A DNA stretch of 64,000 nt from Bacteroidota bacterium (GCA_018333525.1 JAGXTF010000075.1:1-64000), one strand, 5' to 3'; positions 35,529 to 45,171 are shown, counted from the stretch's first letter. Notes: a model not told the origin generated them from the sequence alone. Made by a program: numbers and translations.

Positions 35529-38500
35529 TTGAAAAAGCGGCGCACAAAATTACGCAAGTTTCTTATCAGAACCTTGCTCTTCCTGTTATTGCTTCTCGGG
35601 CTTACAGGTGTTTTGTCGCGCAGTAAAACCGTTCAGACTTATTTCGCCAAAAAAGTAGCTACCTGGTTATCCAAAGAATTGGGTGTTAAAGTAAAGATTG
35701 GATCTGTGGAATTTGATTTTTTCAGAAATATCCATTTAGAAAATGTTTTTCTTGGTGATCGAAATAAAGATACTTTGATTTCAGCCAAATCCATCCATTT
35801 GGAAATTGTAAAATATGATGGAACAAATCGTTTGGTTTTATTTGATAATCTGCTGCTAAAAAACACATACGTAAATATTGGATATCACAAAAATACCGAA
35901 GATAAAAATATTGATTTTTTATTGGATTATATCAATGGCCCCAAAAAGCCTAAAACAGGGCCGCCCAAGCTTTGGACCATCCGATTTGCACAAGCTGAAT
36001 TGCGAAATTGCGAATTTCATTATTTTGATGACGAAAGAAAAACTACAGAAAAGGGACTGTTAGATCAGAACAATTTGCGCTTCCGTAAATTGAACGGAAT
36101 ACTAGAAGAATTAAATATAGTGGATGATTCGCTTCATTTTACCGCGAAAAACCTTCGGACGAATGAGCGCAGCGGTATGAAAATTAAGCGAATGGATGCA
36201 CATTGCAATATCCACTACAAAGGAATGGATTTTACGAAAATGGATGTGCAATTGGGATGCTCTCGTTTAAAAGGGGAATTACATTTCAAATATCCGGGAT
36301 ATAAATATCTGGATGAATTTGTGAGCAATACCCAATGGAAAGGTAGTTTCACAAATAGTAAAATCTGTTTGGGAGATTTGTCCATTTTTACCGAAGACCT
36401 TAATGGTCATACTGAGAATTTTCAGGTAAATAAATTAAAGGTTATGGGAACTTTTGACCACATCAAACTGTACCAGGCAGATTTAATTTATGGTAAAAAA
36501 TCTCGAGTACAGGGTGAATTTTATATGGCAGGATTGCCGGATTGGAGAACCACTATTTGCGACTTTGAAATAAAAAAACTGAACACGAACGCCAAAGATC
36601 TGGAAAGTCTTTTTATGGGTGCAAAAATGCCGGTTCAATTGCACGACGCTGGAGATATGCTAGCATCCGGAAAATTTAAAGGTAAATTTTTGAATTTTGA
36701 ATGGAATGGTTCTTTGGAATCTGCATTGGGCAATGCCACTACCGATGTAGCCATGAACCTGGAATCGGGATTTGAGAATGCGGAATATTCAGGTAGAATT
36801 ATGACAGATAATTTCGACCTGAGTAAGTTCAGTACCGATTTGGGAGTAACTGCCCTGGATATTACGATGGACGGAAAAGGACTTACGGAAGCGAATTTTA
36901 AATCCTCCATGGATGCGAGGTTAACGCATTTTACTTTGTTCGGAAGAAACTTTAAAGACGGTATTATCATGGGGGATTTAACGGCAAGTCATTTTGAAGG
37001 CAAGGCCGTTTTAAATGATTTGCGTGTGAATTCGGAATTTGAAGGTAAAATTGAATTCAACAGCGAGAATCCAAAATTTGATTTTCGTGCTTCGGCCAAT
37101 GGTTTGGATTTGTACGAAATAGGACTGGATTCTGTACATACTCTGGTATGGGGGAAAGCAAGAGTGGATGCCAGCGGTATGTCACTCGATGAATTCGAAG
37201 GTCGTATTTCTTTGCAGGATGTAAATATTCACCGATTGGGAGAAGTATTTGATTATCGATATCAAAATATTTCAAAAACAGGTAAAAAGGAATCGGTAAT
37301 TATCCTGGATGGAAATTTGGTAAGCGGCAACATACGTGGAGACCTTTCCGTCAGTAACATCGATGCCATAGTGGTAAATTCCATGGCAGAAATTTTCCCC
37401 GGCAGGCTGGTGGCCAGAAAGGATTATCACGGCAATGATGATTTTCAATTTGATATTACATTAAAAGAACCTGCTATTTTTTATAATTATTTGATGCCCG
37501 GGATGAAAACAAATGCAATAGTTTTCAAAGGAAACTATCAGTATTCCGAAAGGTCCGGACATTTGGATGTAGAACCAATAGATTTACAATATGGGGATTA
37601 CCTGATCAATAAAGTTGAATTTCATGCAGGGCTTTCCAAAGAAACAGGTCTTCATGTGGAAACTGCGGCTGAATCCTTTGAAAATACCGGGGAAATTTTA
37701 CTCCGGAATTTTGGAATATCAGGTGATGTTTTGCAGGGTTTGGCGGAGTATAATTTAAAATTATCAGATAAAACCGGTAAGTATCTGGTAGATCTGGATG
37801 CCATCAGCAATATTCTAAAAGATAGTTTTACTGTGAGCTTTACAGCATCCGACATTAAGTTTGATAAGGAAGACTGGAAAATTGATCCGGAATCGAAGCT
37901 GGTTGTTTTGGATAATGCCATTTTGCGTGTGCCATATTTATATCTGGATGGAAAAGAACATTTTGTAGAAGCAAGAGGAACGATGAGCAAAAGTCAAAAA
38001 GATACACTCAATCTCGACCTTGGTAATTTTGGTTTTGACTTTATCCGGCCATTTATGAAAAAATCCTTTTTGGATAGTTTGGAGGCCAAAATAAATGGCA
38101 CAGTTCAAATCAGTGGAGTGTTTGGTAATCCAGGTTTTTCAGGGGGAATTTCCGGCAGGGATATTCGATTTTACAGCGTAAAATATGGGGATATGGATAT
38201 TTCTATTAACAATATCATTGGAACAGACCGATTGAGTGTATCATCCAGATTTTTAAACGGCATGTTAAAGGGCCTGGAATTGAGCGGTAATGTGAGATAC
38301 ATGCATGTTGCAGATCCTGACGCCATGAATTTGCTGGTCGAAATTCCCAATGGAACAGGAATTCAATTTCTTCAACCATTCTTATCGGATGTTTTGAATT
38401 GGAAACGTGGAACAGTTGGTGGATTTGTGAATATTAACGGCAAGTTTAGTGCACCTGAAATTACAGGGAATTTGAAGGTAAAAGATGCGTTTGCAGAGGT

Positions 38501-39986
38501 TATCTACCTCGGCACATCTTATCACTTTGATGGAAATTTTGAATTAAAAAAGAACGGAATTTTTACCGAAAATCCAATTTATTTATATGACGAAAACCAT
38601 ACCGGAGTTGCAAAAACCAAATTTTCCATTACCCATCGCAATTACGAAAAATATTATATGGATTTGCGAATTGACTCCGCAGTTAATTTGAAATGCCTGA
38701 ATACCACGGAGAGAGATAATGATATTTATTTTGGAAAAGCCTGGGCTGATGGATATTGTCATATCTACGGGCCTTTGGATAAAATTTCAATGGATATTCG
38801 CTTAAAGAGCAGAAAAAACAGCAGTGTCAAATTGTTATACAGCGATGTAGAGGAAAATGAAATTTTTGGCTTTATAACATTTGGTGATAAAAACAGCGGA
38901 AAGAAAGATAGTTCCATTAGGACTGTAAATACGAATGTGCTTCAAAAAGTGAATATTACCCTGGAATTAACACCTGATCTGGAGGCGGAATTTGTAATTG
39001 ATAAAAAGCTGGGAGATGTAATTAAGGGAAGGGGTAGAGGTGTATTAAAAATGGAATATGATGAGAATGAAAATTTTTACTTATATGGAACTTATAGGGT
39101 TTCAGAAGGTGATTATATATTCTCCCTTCCGGGAATTAATTTATTAACCAAGAAAATTGCATTAGCACCTGGCGGTACTATCGTATGGTCTGGAGATCCA
39201 TATGATGCCAATTTGAATATTTCGGGAAGTTTTGAGAAAAAAATATCACCGGCAGCTTTAATGACAGCGGTAGGAAATCAAAAGTCTTACGCACCGGTTA
39301 AAGTGAAAAGTACTTTGTATTTAACAGGAAGTTTGTTGAGCCCGAATATTCGATTTGATATAGAAGCACCTGAATTGGAAAATACTACTGCGAGCTCCTC
39401 TAACGACGTTTATCGCGTGATTCAGCGCATACGCGCAGACAAGGATGAAACGATGCGACAGGCGGTTTCTATTTTGTTATTTGGTAATTTTATTACGCCC
39501 GCTTTTGCACAGAGTTCTGGTACTTCTGTAGGCGGAATAAGTGGATCCGGTATAGCCGGTAATAGCCTTTCATCCATCGCGAGTTCAGTGGTAAATGATA
39601 TTTTTACCAGATTGGGAATTCCAACACGCATTCAGGTAAATATCGATGATGTGCGAAATACCAAGGGAAGCACGAATACCCAATTATTTGTGAGCAGCGA
39701 AACATTTTTAACAGAACGTGTGCGTTTGGATGTGAATTATGATCCTACATCTGCTTCACTTTTAAATAACATTGCGGTGCCTTTGAATTTTAAATTGGAA
39801 TACCAAACCCGAAATGAAAATTGGAGATTTAATGCTTTCTCCAGGAGCAGTAATTTGCTGTTGCAACAGAGTTCTACTTCTTTACAGACCGGGGTTTCCG
39901 GAAATACATTGGGTGCGGGAGTTATTTACAGAAAAGAGTTTGAAACATTTCGACGTGCTAAAAAAGTGGATAGTACGGGGAGTTGA
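35529..39986 (+). CDS. tamB: TamB-type translocation/assembly module protein
   Basis: 1485 residues. An N-terminal signal anchor (FLIRTLLFLLLLLGLTGVL) is followed by AKKVATWLSKELGVKVKIGSVEFDFF and FLGDRNKDTLI, typical of AsmA/TamB family starts, then a long beta-taco of repeated amphipathic strands. The C-terminal DUF490 domain lies about 1100-1440 (YLYGTYRVSEGDYIFSLPG, ALAPGGTIVWSGDPYDANLNIS, LYLTGSLLSPNIRFDIEAPE, VSILLFGNFITPA), ending near EFETFRRAKK. TamB-like proteins bridge inner and outer membranes to move phospholipid or help barrel assembly. Begins at TTG right behind a promoter-like box. Confidence 0.9.
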   Translation: MKKRRTKLRKFLIRTLLFLLLLLGLTGVLSRSKTVQTYFAKKVATWLSKELGVKVKIGSVEFDFFRNIHLENVFLGDRNKDTLISAKSIHLEIVKYDGTNRLVLFDNLLLKNTYVNIGYHKNTEDKNIDFLLDYINGPKKPKTGPPKLWTIRFAQAELRNCEFHYFDDERKTTEKGLLDQNNLRFRKLNGILEELNIVDDSLHFTAKNLRTNERSGMKIKRMDAHCNIHYKGMDFTKMDVQLGCSRLKGELHFKYPGYKYLDEFVSNTQWKGSFTNSKICLGDLSIFTEDLNGHTENFQVNKLKVMGTFDHIKLYQADLIYGKKSRVQGEFYMAGLPDWRTTICDFEIKKLNTNAKDLESLFMGAKMPVQLHDAGDMLASGKFKGKFLNFEWNGSLESALGNATTDVAMNLESGFENAEYSGRIMTDNFDLSKFSTDLGVTALDITMDGKGLTEANFKSSMDARLTHFTLFGRNFKDGIIMGDLTASHFEGKAVLNDLRVNSEFEGKIEFNSENPKFDFRASANGLDLYEIGLDSVHTLVWGKARVDASGMSLDEFEGRISLQDVNIHRLGEVFDYRYQNISKTGKKESVIILDGNLVSGNIRGDLSVSNIDAIVVNSMAEIFPGRLVARKDYHGNDDFQFDITLKEPAIFYNYLMPGMKTNAIVFKGNYQYSERSGHLDVEPIDLQYGDYLINKVEFHAGLSKETGLHVETAAESFENTGEILLRNFGISGDVLQGLAEYNLKLSDKTGKYLVDLDAISNILKDSFTVSFTASDIKFDKEDWKIDPESKLVVLDNAILRVPYLYLDGKEHFVEARGTMSKSQKDTLNLDLGNFGFDFIRPFMKKSFLDSLEAKINGTVQISGVFGNPGFSGGISGRDIRFYSVKYGDMDISINNIIGTDRLSVSSRFLNGMLKGLELSGNVRYMHVADPDAMNLLVEIPNGTGIQFLQPFLSDVLNWKRGTVGGFVNINGKFSAPEITGNLKVKDAFAEVIYLGTSYHFDGNFELKKNGIFTENPIYLYDENHTGVAKTKFSITHRNYEKYYMDLRIDSAVNLKCLNTTERDNDIYFGKAWADGYCHIYGPLDKISMDIRLKSRKNSSVKLLYSDVEENEIFGFITFGDKNSGKKDSSIRTVNTNVLQKVNITLELTPDLEAEFVIDKKLGDVIKGRGRGVLKMEYDENENFYLYGTYRVSEGDYIFSLPGINLLTKKIALAPGGTIVWSGDPYDANLNISGSFEKKISPAALMTAVGNQKSYAPVKVKSTLYLTGSLLSPNIRFDIEAPELENTTASSSNDVYRVIQRIRADKDETMRQAVSILLFGNFITPAFAQSSGTSVGGISGSGIAGNSLSSIASSVVNDIFTRLGIPTRIQVNIDDVRNTKGSTNTQLFVSSETFLTERVRLDVNYDPTSASLLNNIAVPLNFKLEYQTRNENWRFNAFSRSSNLLLQQSSTSLQTGVSGNTLGAGVIYRKEFETFRRAKKVDSTGS

Positions 39987-39990
39987 AATA

Positions 39991-40160
39991 AAAGGCAGAA
40001 ACGCGGATTAGGCGGATTAAAAAAGAGGATTTAACGCGGATTACATACCTGTGGTTAAAAAAAGGCAGAATCACAGATTTATCAGATTAAGGAAAGGATT
40101 GGCGCGGATTACGTCCGTATTACTTTGCGGCTTTGTGTTAAGCGCAGCGGCTTGGTGTCT
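39991..40160. repeat. Degenerate CGCGGATTA / GTGGTTAA intergenic repeats
   Basis: Two related direct units, AAAGGCAGAAACGCGGATTA ... CGCGGATTAC at 39991-40045 and AAAGGCAGAATCACAGATTT ... CGCGGATTAC at 40060-40112, are followed by phrases such as TTTGCGGCTTTGTG and GGTGTCTTTGTGGTTAA. No gene is present between the convergent tamB and porin genes. Confidence 0.55.
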
Positions 40161-40172
40161 TTGTGGTTAATT

Positions 40173-41411
40173 TTAAAAATAAGTGGAGAAGCCACATTGA
40201 ATAGCTCCTGTATGCGCTGCCGGATTGCCCAACAAATCACGTGTTTCCATGTATCTATAATTCAATCGCAATACAGTGGAGCCCGTTGGTCTGAATGCCA
40301 ATGATGGCATAATGGACCAGAGCTGATCATATATTTTTGTACCTGTTTCCTTAAATTTTCCTTCATTATAATCTACATATTCCAATCGCGTTCCAATTTG
40401 AAATTTGGCATTTTTCCAAACCCCTATTTTTCTTTGCAAAAATGTATATATAAAATCCGTATATGCTCCGCTTTGTGATTTACCATAAGCCTGTGTATAG
40501 GTTTCTGGCACGTCAACCATACAACGCACCCATTCCCCGGTTATATGAAATTTATTTTTAAATAATGATGTATTAAAATCTATTGCAAAAATGCTGGCAT
40601 TTCTTCGCGTATCCACCACCTGACTTTCTACCTTCCATTGGTTGTAAACTCCGGTAAGATAGGAGATCCCCATTTCTCCGATTTTTCTGTTTCTAATTGC
40701 AATTTTTCCCGTAAAAACAGGACTTCCCGGAGGGTTGTCCTCGAAGCGATTTGGATTTAGTTTTGTAGCGGCAAAAGAAGTACGGTTCTCTGAATTGGAA
40801 ATGATATTGGAATTTAATCCATTGGTAAAATATGCCTCATATCCAAGTGTCCATCTATTTACATAATATTTTCCAAACATTCCAAATCCCACATTGGACC
40901 AGGTGGATGGAATCAATGTAGTAGCGGAAATTGGTCTGTCAATAAAATCCCATTTTGGACCATCGTGGTTTTGGTTAAATGCACCAATTGGATTCATGAC
41001 AATTCCACCGCGCAGGTTTAATAAAGGGTGAAATTCAATATCCATCGCTGCAAATTCAATATTAATTTCTTTGGTACCATCTTCAAATTCTATTTCCGAC
41101 AAAAAATGAATTCTCTCCGCAATAGTGGAAGACATGAAAATGGTTAACCTGCGTGCCTGAAAGGTCAAACCCTCTGATGCACCATCCGTTTGCTCATAAT
41201 TTGAATTTGCTTCCAAATAACCTCCAATTGCAATAGGGATTTTGTCAGACATTAAAAATGGTCTGTTATAAATAGCGTCCATATTCAATTTGGAACCTGT
41301 ATCTGCAGGTAGAATTCTGTTGCTTTTTATAGAATCGTTTTGCGCTTTTAATTGCGGTCCGCAAAAGGAAAGCAACAAAATACTAAAGGTATATGTAAAT
41401 ATTTTTTTCAT
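40173..41411 (-). CDS. Porin of the phosphate-selective OprO/OprP-like type
   Basis: 412 residues. Signal peptide TYTFSILLLSFCGPQLKAQ; an early IPIAIGGYLEANSNYEQ, LTFQARRLTIFMSSTIAERIHFLSEIEFEDG, then HPLLNLRGGIVMNPIGAFNQNHD and TWSNVGFGMFGKYY, with regular amphipathic strands and a terminal Phe (FSTYF), as in phosphate-selective porin O/P families. Starts inside the Rieske gene's last 29 bases, so it is cotranscribed with the Rieske and di-haem genes and likely under the same metal-dependent control; its substrate may be an iron source rather than phosphate, by context. Confidence 0.75.
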   Translation of the reverse strand: MKKIFTYTFSILLLSFCGPQLKAQNDSIKSNRILPADTGSKLNMDAIYNRPFLMSDKIPIAIGGYLEANSNYEQTDGASEGLTFQARRLTIFMSSTIAERIHFLSEIEFEDGTKEINIEFAAMDIEFHPLLNLRGGIVMNPIGAFNQNHDGPKWDFIDRPISATTLIPSTWSNVGFGMFGKYYVNRWTLGYEAYFTNGLNSNIISNSENRTSFAATKLNPNRFEDNPPGSPVFTGKIAIRNRKIGEMGISYLTGVYNQWKVESQVVDTRRNASIFAIDFNTSLFKNKFHITGEWVRCMVDVPETYTQAYGKSQSGAYTDFIYTFLQRKIGVWKNAKFQIGTRLEYVDYNEGKFKETGTKIYDQLWSIMPSLAFRPTGSTVLRLNYRYMETRDLLGNPAAHTGAIQCGFSTYF

Positions 41412-41814
41412 CAGAATTGGTTTTAAAACTCCTTAATGGATTTTCAGCTGGTGGATTTTGTACTTCTCCGGTTTTGGAAAACTCACTGCCATGACAGGGG
41501 CAAACGAGGAAATCTCCCTGTGGTTTTACTTCGCAGCCCTTATGGGTGCATTCTGTCAGTAGTGCAGAATATTGCGAATTTTCCAATGCATATAAAACAA
41601 TGGGCATTTGAAATTTCTCATTGCGTATTAAAATGAATTTTCTGGATTTGTTATTCTCCGTTTGAAATTCTGTTTTAGCAATGGATATTTTATTTCCGCT
41701 AAAGGTAGATTTGGCAACATATGCAGCTGATACACAAGATTCCAGTAAGGTAGTAGCAAATGCTCCGGACATGCATAACAACCCGCAATTTTTTATAAAA
41801 TCTTTGCGCTCCAT
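41383..41814 (-). CDS. Rieske [2Fe-2S] lipoprotein
   Basis: 143 residues. N-terminal RKDFIKNCGLLCMSGAFATTLLESC with a possible lipobox (Cys27). The Rieske cluster ligands are in CTHKGCEV and CPCHGSEF, giving the standard C-x-H and C-x2-H pairs with the two bridging cysteines present. The fold ends GEVQNPPAENPLRSFK, the normal loop. It should carry electrons in the periplasm. Start overlaps the di-haem gene's stop (TAATG), and the porin begins within its end, so this is a three-gene operon. Partner by position: the di-haem protein. Confidence 0.88.
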   Translation of the reverse strand: MERKDFIKNCGLLCMSGAFATTLLESCVSAAYVAKSTFSGNKISIAKTEFQTENNKSRKFILIRNEKFQMPIVLYALENSQYSALLTECTHKGCEVKPQGDFLVCPCHGSEFSKTGEVQNPPAENPLRSFKTNSDEKNIYIYL

Positions 41815-43013
41815 TATAGAGATTCCAAAAATTGTATCAATGCTTTTTTGTCCGAATCACCCAAAAGCAAATAATTGTTTTTGCTTTTTAATGCTTCTCC
41901 ACCATGAAATTCAATGGCAGATTCAATGCTGGTTGCCCTCCCGTCGTGCAGTAAAAAATAACTGCCACCCTGAGAATTTTTTGACAATCCCAAGCCCCAT
42001 AGTGGTGGCGTACGCCATTCTGAAGTAAGCGCACTTCCTTCAGTATATCCATCATCCAGTGCAGGACCCATATCATGTAATAAAAGGTCTGTGTATGGAT
42101 GAAATAATTTTTCAGATAATGCAGCAGTTTTGCTTGTGGTTGTTTTTAATGTTTCTCTATGGCAATTTTCACAACCAATCTGTTTGAATATTTTTTCACC
42201 CTGCACATTCATTGCATCCCCAGAATTTCGGCGAATTGGGGCTTTTAATGTTTGCAGATAAAATACAACTGCATTTATATCCGATTCAGATATTTCCGGA
42301 TCGGTTTGCAATCCGGTATATGGATCCACCGGTTCAAAAACAGAAGTAATTCCAATATCCTGATTGTATGCATTTGCTGTTTGATGCAACAAATTATAAG
42401 CTGCTGCTTTTTTTCCGAATCTATGTATATAATAGCCGTTTTTCGGCGCAGCAAAATCAAATACTTTTAAATAACCCGGGATTTTTTTCCAGTTACAGGC
42501 GCCGCTAATTCCATCACCATCTGCATCATTTGGATCAGACATAGCGAGAATATCCGCATCACTAACCAATTCCAAAAAACCCAATCCCGTATTTGCAGGA
42601 GGCATAAAGTTCGAATGCGGTGCACCAGCCGGTAATTGTTCCGGCTTAAACCCGGGTATAGCGCGATTTTGCAGTTGCGGACCACCCAGATGCAAAAAAG
42701 TATTGCCATTGCTGTCGTATTGCCCGAATCTCGTAAGTGTGGTAAAAGGATGTCCCTTTCCATCGCCCGCATGACAAGAACCACAACTGGTTGCTACAAA
42801 GCCAGGTCCTAATCCTGTTTCAACCGTAAATATTTGTTCGTTAAACAAGGCATCACCATGCAGAAAAGTGCTCATTTCAGAATTGGTAAGCCCACCCACC
42901 GGACCATCCAGAATGCTATCCGCAGCAGGCGCTTTGGGAAGCATTTTCTCACAAGCCACTACCAAAACCAAAGCGGGTAAAGTGAATGTCAAAAGCCATT
43001 TAGGTATTCTCAT
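41814..43013 (-). CDS. Di-haem oxidoreductase (DUF1111/DHOR family) lipoprotein
   Basis: 399 residues. Lipobox LVVAC (Cys21). Two c-type haem sites: CGSCHAGDG (about residue 77) and CENCHRE (about 277), plus the family landmarks NGPVGG-like LDGPVGGLTNSE, LFNEQIFTVETGLGPGF, RAIPGFKPEQLP, DADGDGISGACNW, FGKKAAAYNLLHQTANAY and WRTPPLWGLG ... LHDGRA. A periplasmic haem redox protein of unknown substrate, often encoded near iron-uptake genes. The promoter and a DtxR-type operator lie directly upstream. Confidence 0.9.
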   Translation of the reverse strand: MRIPKWLLTFTLPALVLVVACEKMLPKAPAADSILDGPVGGLTNSEMSTFLHGDALFNEQIFTVETGLGPGFVATSCGSCHAGDGKGHPFTTLTRFGQYDSNGNTFLHLGGPQLQNRAIPGFKPEQLPAGAPHSNFMPPANTGLGFLELVSDADILAMSDPNDADGDGISGACNWKKIPGYLKVFDFAAPKNGYYIHRFGKKAAAYNLLHQTANAYNQDIGITSVFEPVDPYTGLQTDPEISESDINAVVFYLQTLKAPIRRNSGDAMNVQGEKIFKQIGCENCHRETLKTTTSKTAALSEKLFHPYTDLLLHDMGPALDDGYTEGSALTSEWRTPPLWGLGLSKNSQGGSYFLLHDGRATSIESAIEFHGGEALKSKNNYLLLGDSDKKALIQFLESL

Positions 43014-43028
43014 GATAAATTACAGGTG

Positions 43029-43036
43029 CAAATCTA
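43029..43036 (-). promoter_or_regulatory. Promoter -7 box of the di-haem operon (TAGATTTG)
   Basis: Minus-strand TAGATTTG matches TAnnTTTG and ends 15 bases before the ATG at 43013. The expected -33 position falls on the palindromic operator. Confidence 0.45.
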
Positions 43037-43045
43037 ATAATAAAA

Positions 43046-43059
43046 TTAGGTAAGCCTAA
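43046..43059. promoter_or_regulatory. DtxR-family operator TTAGGtaagCCTAA
   Basis: A 14-bp palindrome with arms TTAGG and CCTAA closely resembles the central part of the DtxR/IdeR consensus (TTAGGTTAGGCTAACCTAA). It sits midway between the divergent di-haem operon and the DtxR-type regulator gene, covering the expected -33 regions of both promoters, so one bound repressor could block both directions. Confidence 0.7.
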
Positions 43060-43081
43060 AAATATTTTTATTATTTTTTCG

Positions 43082-43089
43082 TATTTTTG
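43082..43089 (+). promoter_or_regulatory. Promoter -7 box of the DtxR-type regulator gene (TATTTTTG)
   Basis: TATTTTTG matches TAnnTTTG and ends 8 bases before the ATG at 43098. Confidence 0.4.
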
Positions 43090-43097
43090 AACTTGCA

Positions 43098-43757
43098 ATG
43101 ATCAGCACCGCAGAAGAAAACTACCTGAAAGCCGTATTTAAGCTGGAGACCGAGCTTCAGGGAACGGTTCCAACAGGTGCCCTGGCACAATCGTTTAATA
43201 TTCAGGCGCCCTCGGTTACGGATATGGTGAAAAAACTCGCCTCCAAAAAACTATTGCGTTATGAAAAATCGAAAGGTGTAAGGCTAACGGATAAGGGAAG
43301 AAAGATTGCAGTTGCAATTGTGCGCAAACACCGGATATGGGAAACTTTTTTGGTTCAGACACTGGAATTCAGGTGGGATGAAGTTCATGCCCTGGCCGAA
43401 CAATTGGAACATGTGCATTCTGAAGAATTAATCGATCGTCTGGATACTTTTTTAGGTCACCCTAAAATCGATCCCCATGGAGATCCGATTCCGGATAAGA
43501 ATGGTAAAATTCAGGCCACAAGAGCTATAACCCTGAAAATGGGTGAGCCCGGAAATACCTATAAACTCATTGGCATACGCGAAGATTCTATAGAGTTATT
43601 GCAGTTTTTAAACAAACTCAAAATTGGTTTGGGTTCGGTGTTGTTTATAGAAGACAGAGAGTCCTTTGACCAAAGTTTGCGTGTGAAGGTGGACAATAAA
43701 GCCCAAGGCTTTTTAAGTGCCATTGTTGCCAATGCTTTGTTGGTTGTAGACGCATAA
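43098..43757 (+). CDS. Metal-dependent DtxR/MntR-family transcriptional regulator
   Basis: 219 residues. N-terminal winged helix (TAEENYLKAVFKLE, FNIQAPSVTDMVKKLASKKLLRYEKSKGVRLTDKGRK), then the metal-binding dimer domain (VRKHRIWETFLVQTLEFRWDEVHALAEQLEHVHSEELIDRLDTFLGHP), in which Glu and His residues of HALAEQLEHV and the HP match the family ligands, and a C-terminal FeoA/SH3-like domain (GNTYKLIGIREDSIELLQFLNKLKIGLGSVL). It represses iron or manganese genes when metal is plentiful. The operator in its own promoter suggests autoregulation together with the divergent redox operon. Confidence 0.93.
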   Translation: MISTAEENYLKAVFKLETELQGTVPTGALAQSFNIQAPSVTDMVKKLASKKLLRYEKSKGVRLTDKGRKIAVAIVRKHRIWETFLVQTLEFRWDEVHALAEQLEHVHSEELIDRLDTFLGHPKIDPHGDPIPDKNGKIQATRAITLKMGEPGNTYKLIGIREDSIELLQFLNKLKIGLGSVLFIEDRESFDQSLRVKVDNKAQGFLSAIVANALLVVDA

Positions 43758-43848
43758 GTGGTCGAAAAAAATATCCATTGTAACGACAAAAGCTGTAAAT
43801 TTTTCGAAGCGTGAATCTGCGTGCACAATTGCCATTAAATTTGTCTTT

Positions 43849-45120
43849 GTGAATTGGTTCTCGGCTATATCGGAAGGCTTTACCATGGCACTTGGTTCAT
43901 TGTTGCGAAACAAGCTGCGTTCCATGTTGTCTGTGTTGGGAATCACCATTGGAATTTATTGTATCATCGCCGTTTATGCTTTGGTACATTCTCTGGAGAA
44001 AAATTTGAATGACAGTTTTTCTAATTATGGAACTGATGTATTGTTTGTGCAAAAATGGCCCTGGGATGAAATTGGGGGTGAATATCCCTGGTGGAAATAT
44101 AACAACCGGCCTCAGGCAACAGCGGAAGAATCGCAATTTATTTCTGAAAATATAAATAAGGATTTGGTATCTGCAGTAGCATTTACATTCAGCACCAGAG
44201 CTTTGGTGGAGCGCAAAGAGATATCACTGAGCAATGTGCAGTTGATGGCAATTAGTTTTGAATATAATGCCATTCAAAAAGTAGATGTGGAATTGGGAAG
44301 GTATTTTACTCATGCCGAAATGAACAGCGGCAGACCTGTGGTTATAATTGGAGCAAATGTTGCCGAAAATCTATTTCAGGGGCAATATGCGGTAGGTAAA
44401 AATATCAAAATCAAAGGCAAAAATTGTGTGGTAATTGGAGTTTGTAGAAAAGAGGGAAAAACCGTTTTGGGAAATTCTGCAGATGAGCAGGTGTTTCTTC
44501 CGGCGCGCCTTGCCATGGGAATGATGAATTACAAAAGAGGAGAAAAAGGTTGTCAAATTATGATCAAAGCGAAGCCAAAAGTTTCTCTGGATTTGTTAAA
44601 ATTTGAAGTGGCACAAATGATGCGCAGATATCGGAGATTGTCTCTTTCTGCCGATGATAATTTCGCGGTAAATACCATGAGCATGATTACCAATGTTATC
44701 AGTAATCTTTTTGGACAAATCAGAACCATCGGATTTGTAATCGGTGGATTCTCTATGCTGGTGGGTTGTTTCGGTGTTGCAAATATTATGTTTGTTTCCG
44801 TAAAAGAACGCACACAGGAAATAGGAATTCAGAAAGCATTGGGCGCGCACAATTATTTTATTTTGATTCAATTTTTAATTGAATCGGTATTTCTTTGTCT
44901 GATTGGGGGAATTATTGGTTTAATTCTCGTATGGTTTACGCTTTCTGCAATGAATTATGGATTGCAACATTATTTAGAAAGTGCCATTCGATTGTATCTG
45001 GCCAATTCAGATATTTCCATTGGAATTATCGTATCGGTAATAGTTGGAATTATCGCCGGATTTATTCCCGCCTTGGGCGCAAGCAGGTTGAATCCGGTGG
45101 ATGCGATTAGGTCGAAGTAG
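43849..45120 (+). CDS. ABC transporter permease (MacB-type FtsX fold)
   Basis: 423 residues beginning at GTG. First span at about 25-46 (NKLRSMLSVLGITIGIYCIIAVYALVHSLE), a periplasmic MacB-PCD domain (about 50-280), then three C-terminal spans: GFVIGGFSMLVGCFGVANIMFVSV, FLIESVFLCLIGGIIGLILVWFTL and ISIGIIVSVIVGIIAGFIPALGA, with the linking RTQEIGIQKALGA motif and ASRLNPVDAIRSK ending. No ATPase gene is adjacent. Follows the regulator by 91 bases. The accessory island starts about 50 bases after its stop. Confidence 0.92.
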   Translation: MNWFSAISEGFTMALGSLLRNKLRSMLSVLGITIGIYCIIAVYALVHSLEKNLNDSFSNYGTDVLFVQKWPWDEIGGEYPWWKYNNRPQATAEESQFISENINKDLVSAVAFTFSTRALVERKEISLSNVQLMAISFEYNAIQKVDVELGRYFTHAEMNSGRPVVIIGANVAENLFQGQYAVGKNIKIKGKNCVVIGVCRKEGKTVLGNSADEQVFLPARLAMGMMNYKRGEKGCQIMIKAKPKVSLDLLKFEVAQMMRRYRRLSLSADDNFAVNTMSMITNVISNLFGQIRTIGFVIGGFSMLVGCFGVANIMFVSVKERTQEIGIQKALGAHNYFILIQFLIESVFLCLIGGIIGLILVWFTLSAMNYGLQHYLESAIRLYLANSDISIGIIVSVIVGIIAGFIPALGASRLNPVDAIRSK

Positions 45121-45171
45121 GAGGGGGGGACTAATTTTATTTGACCGAAATTCCGGGAAGCTTACAATCCA

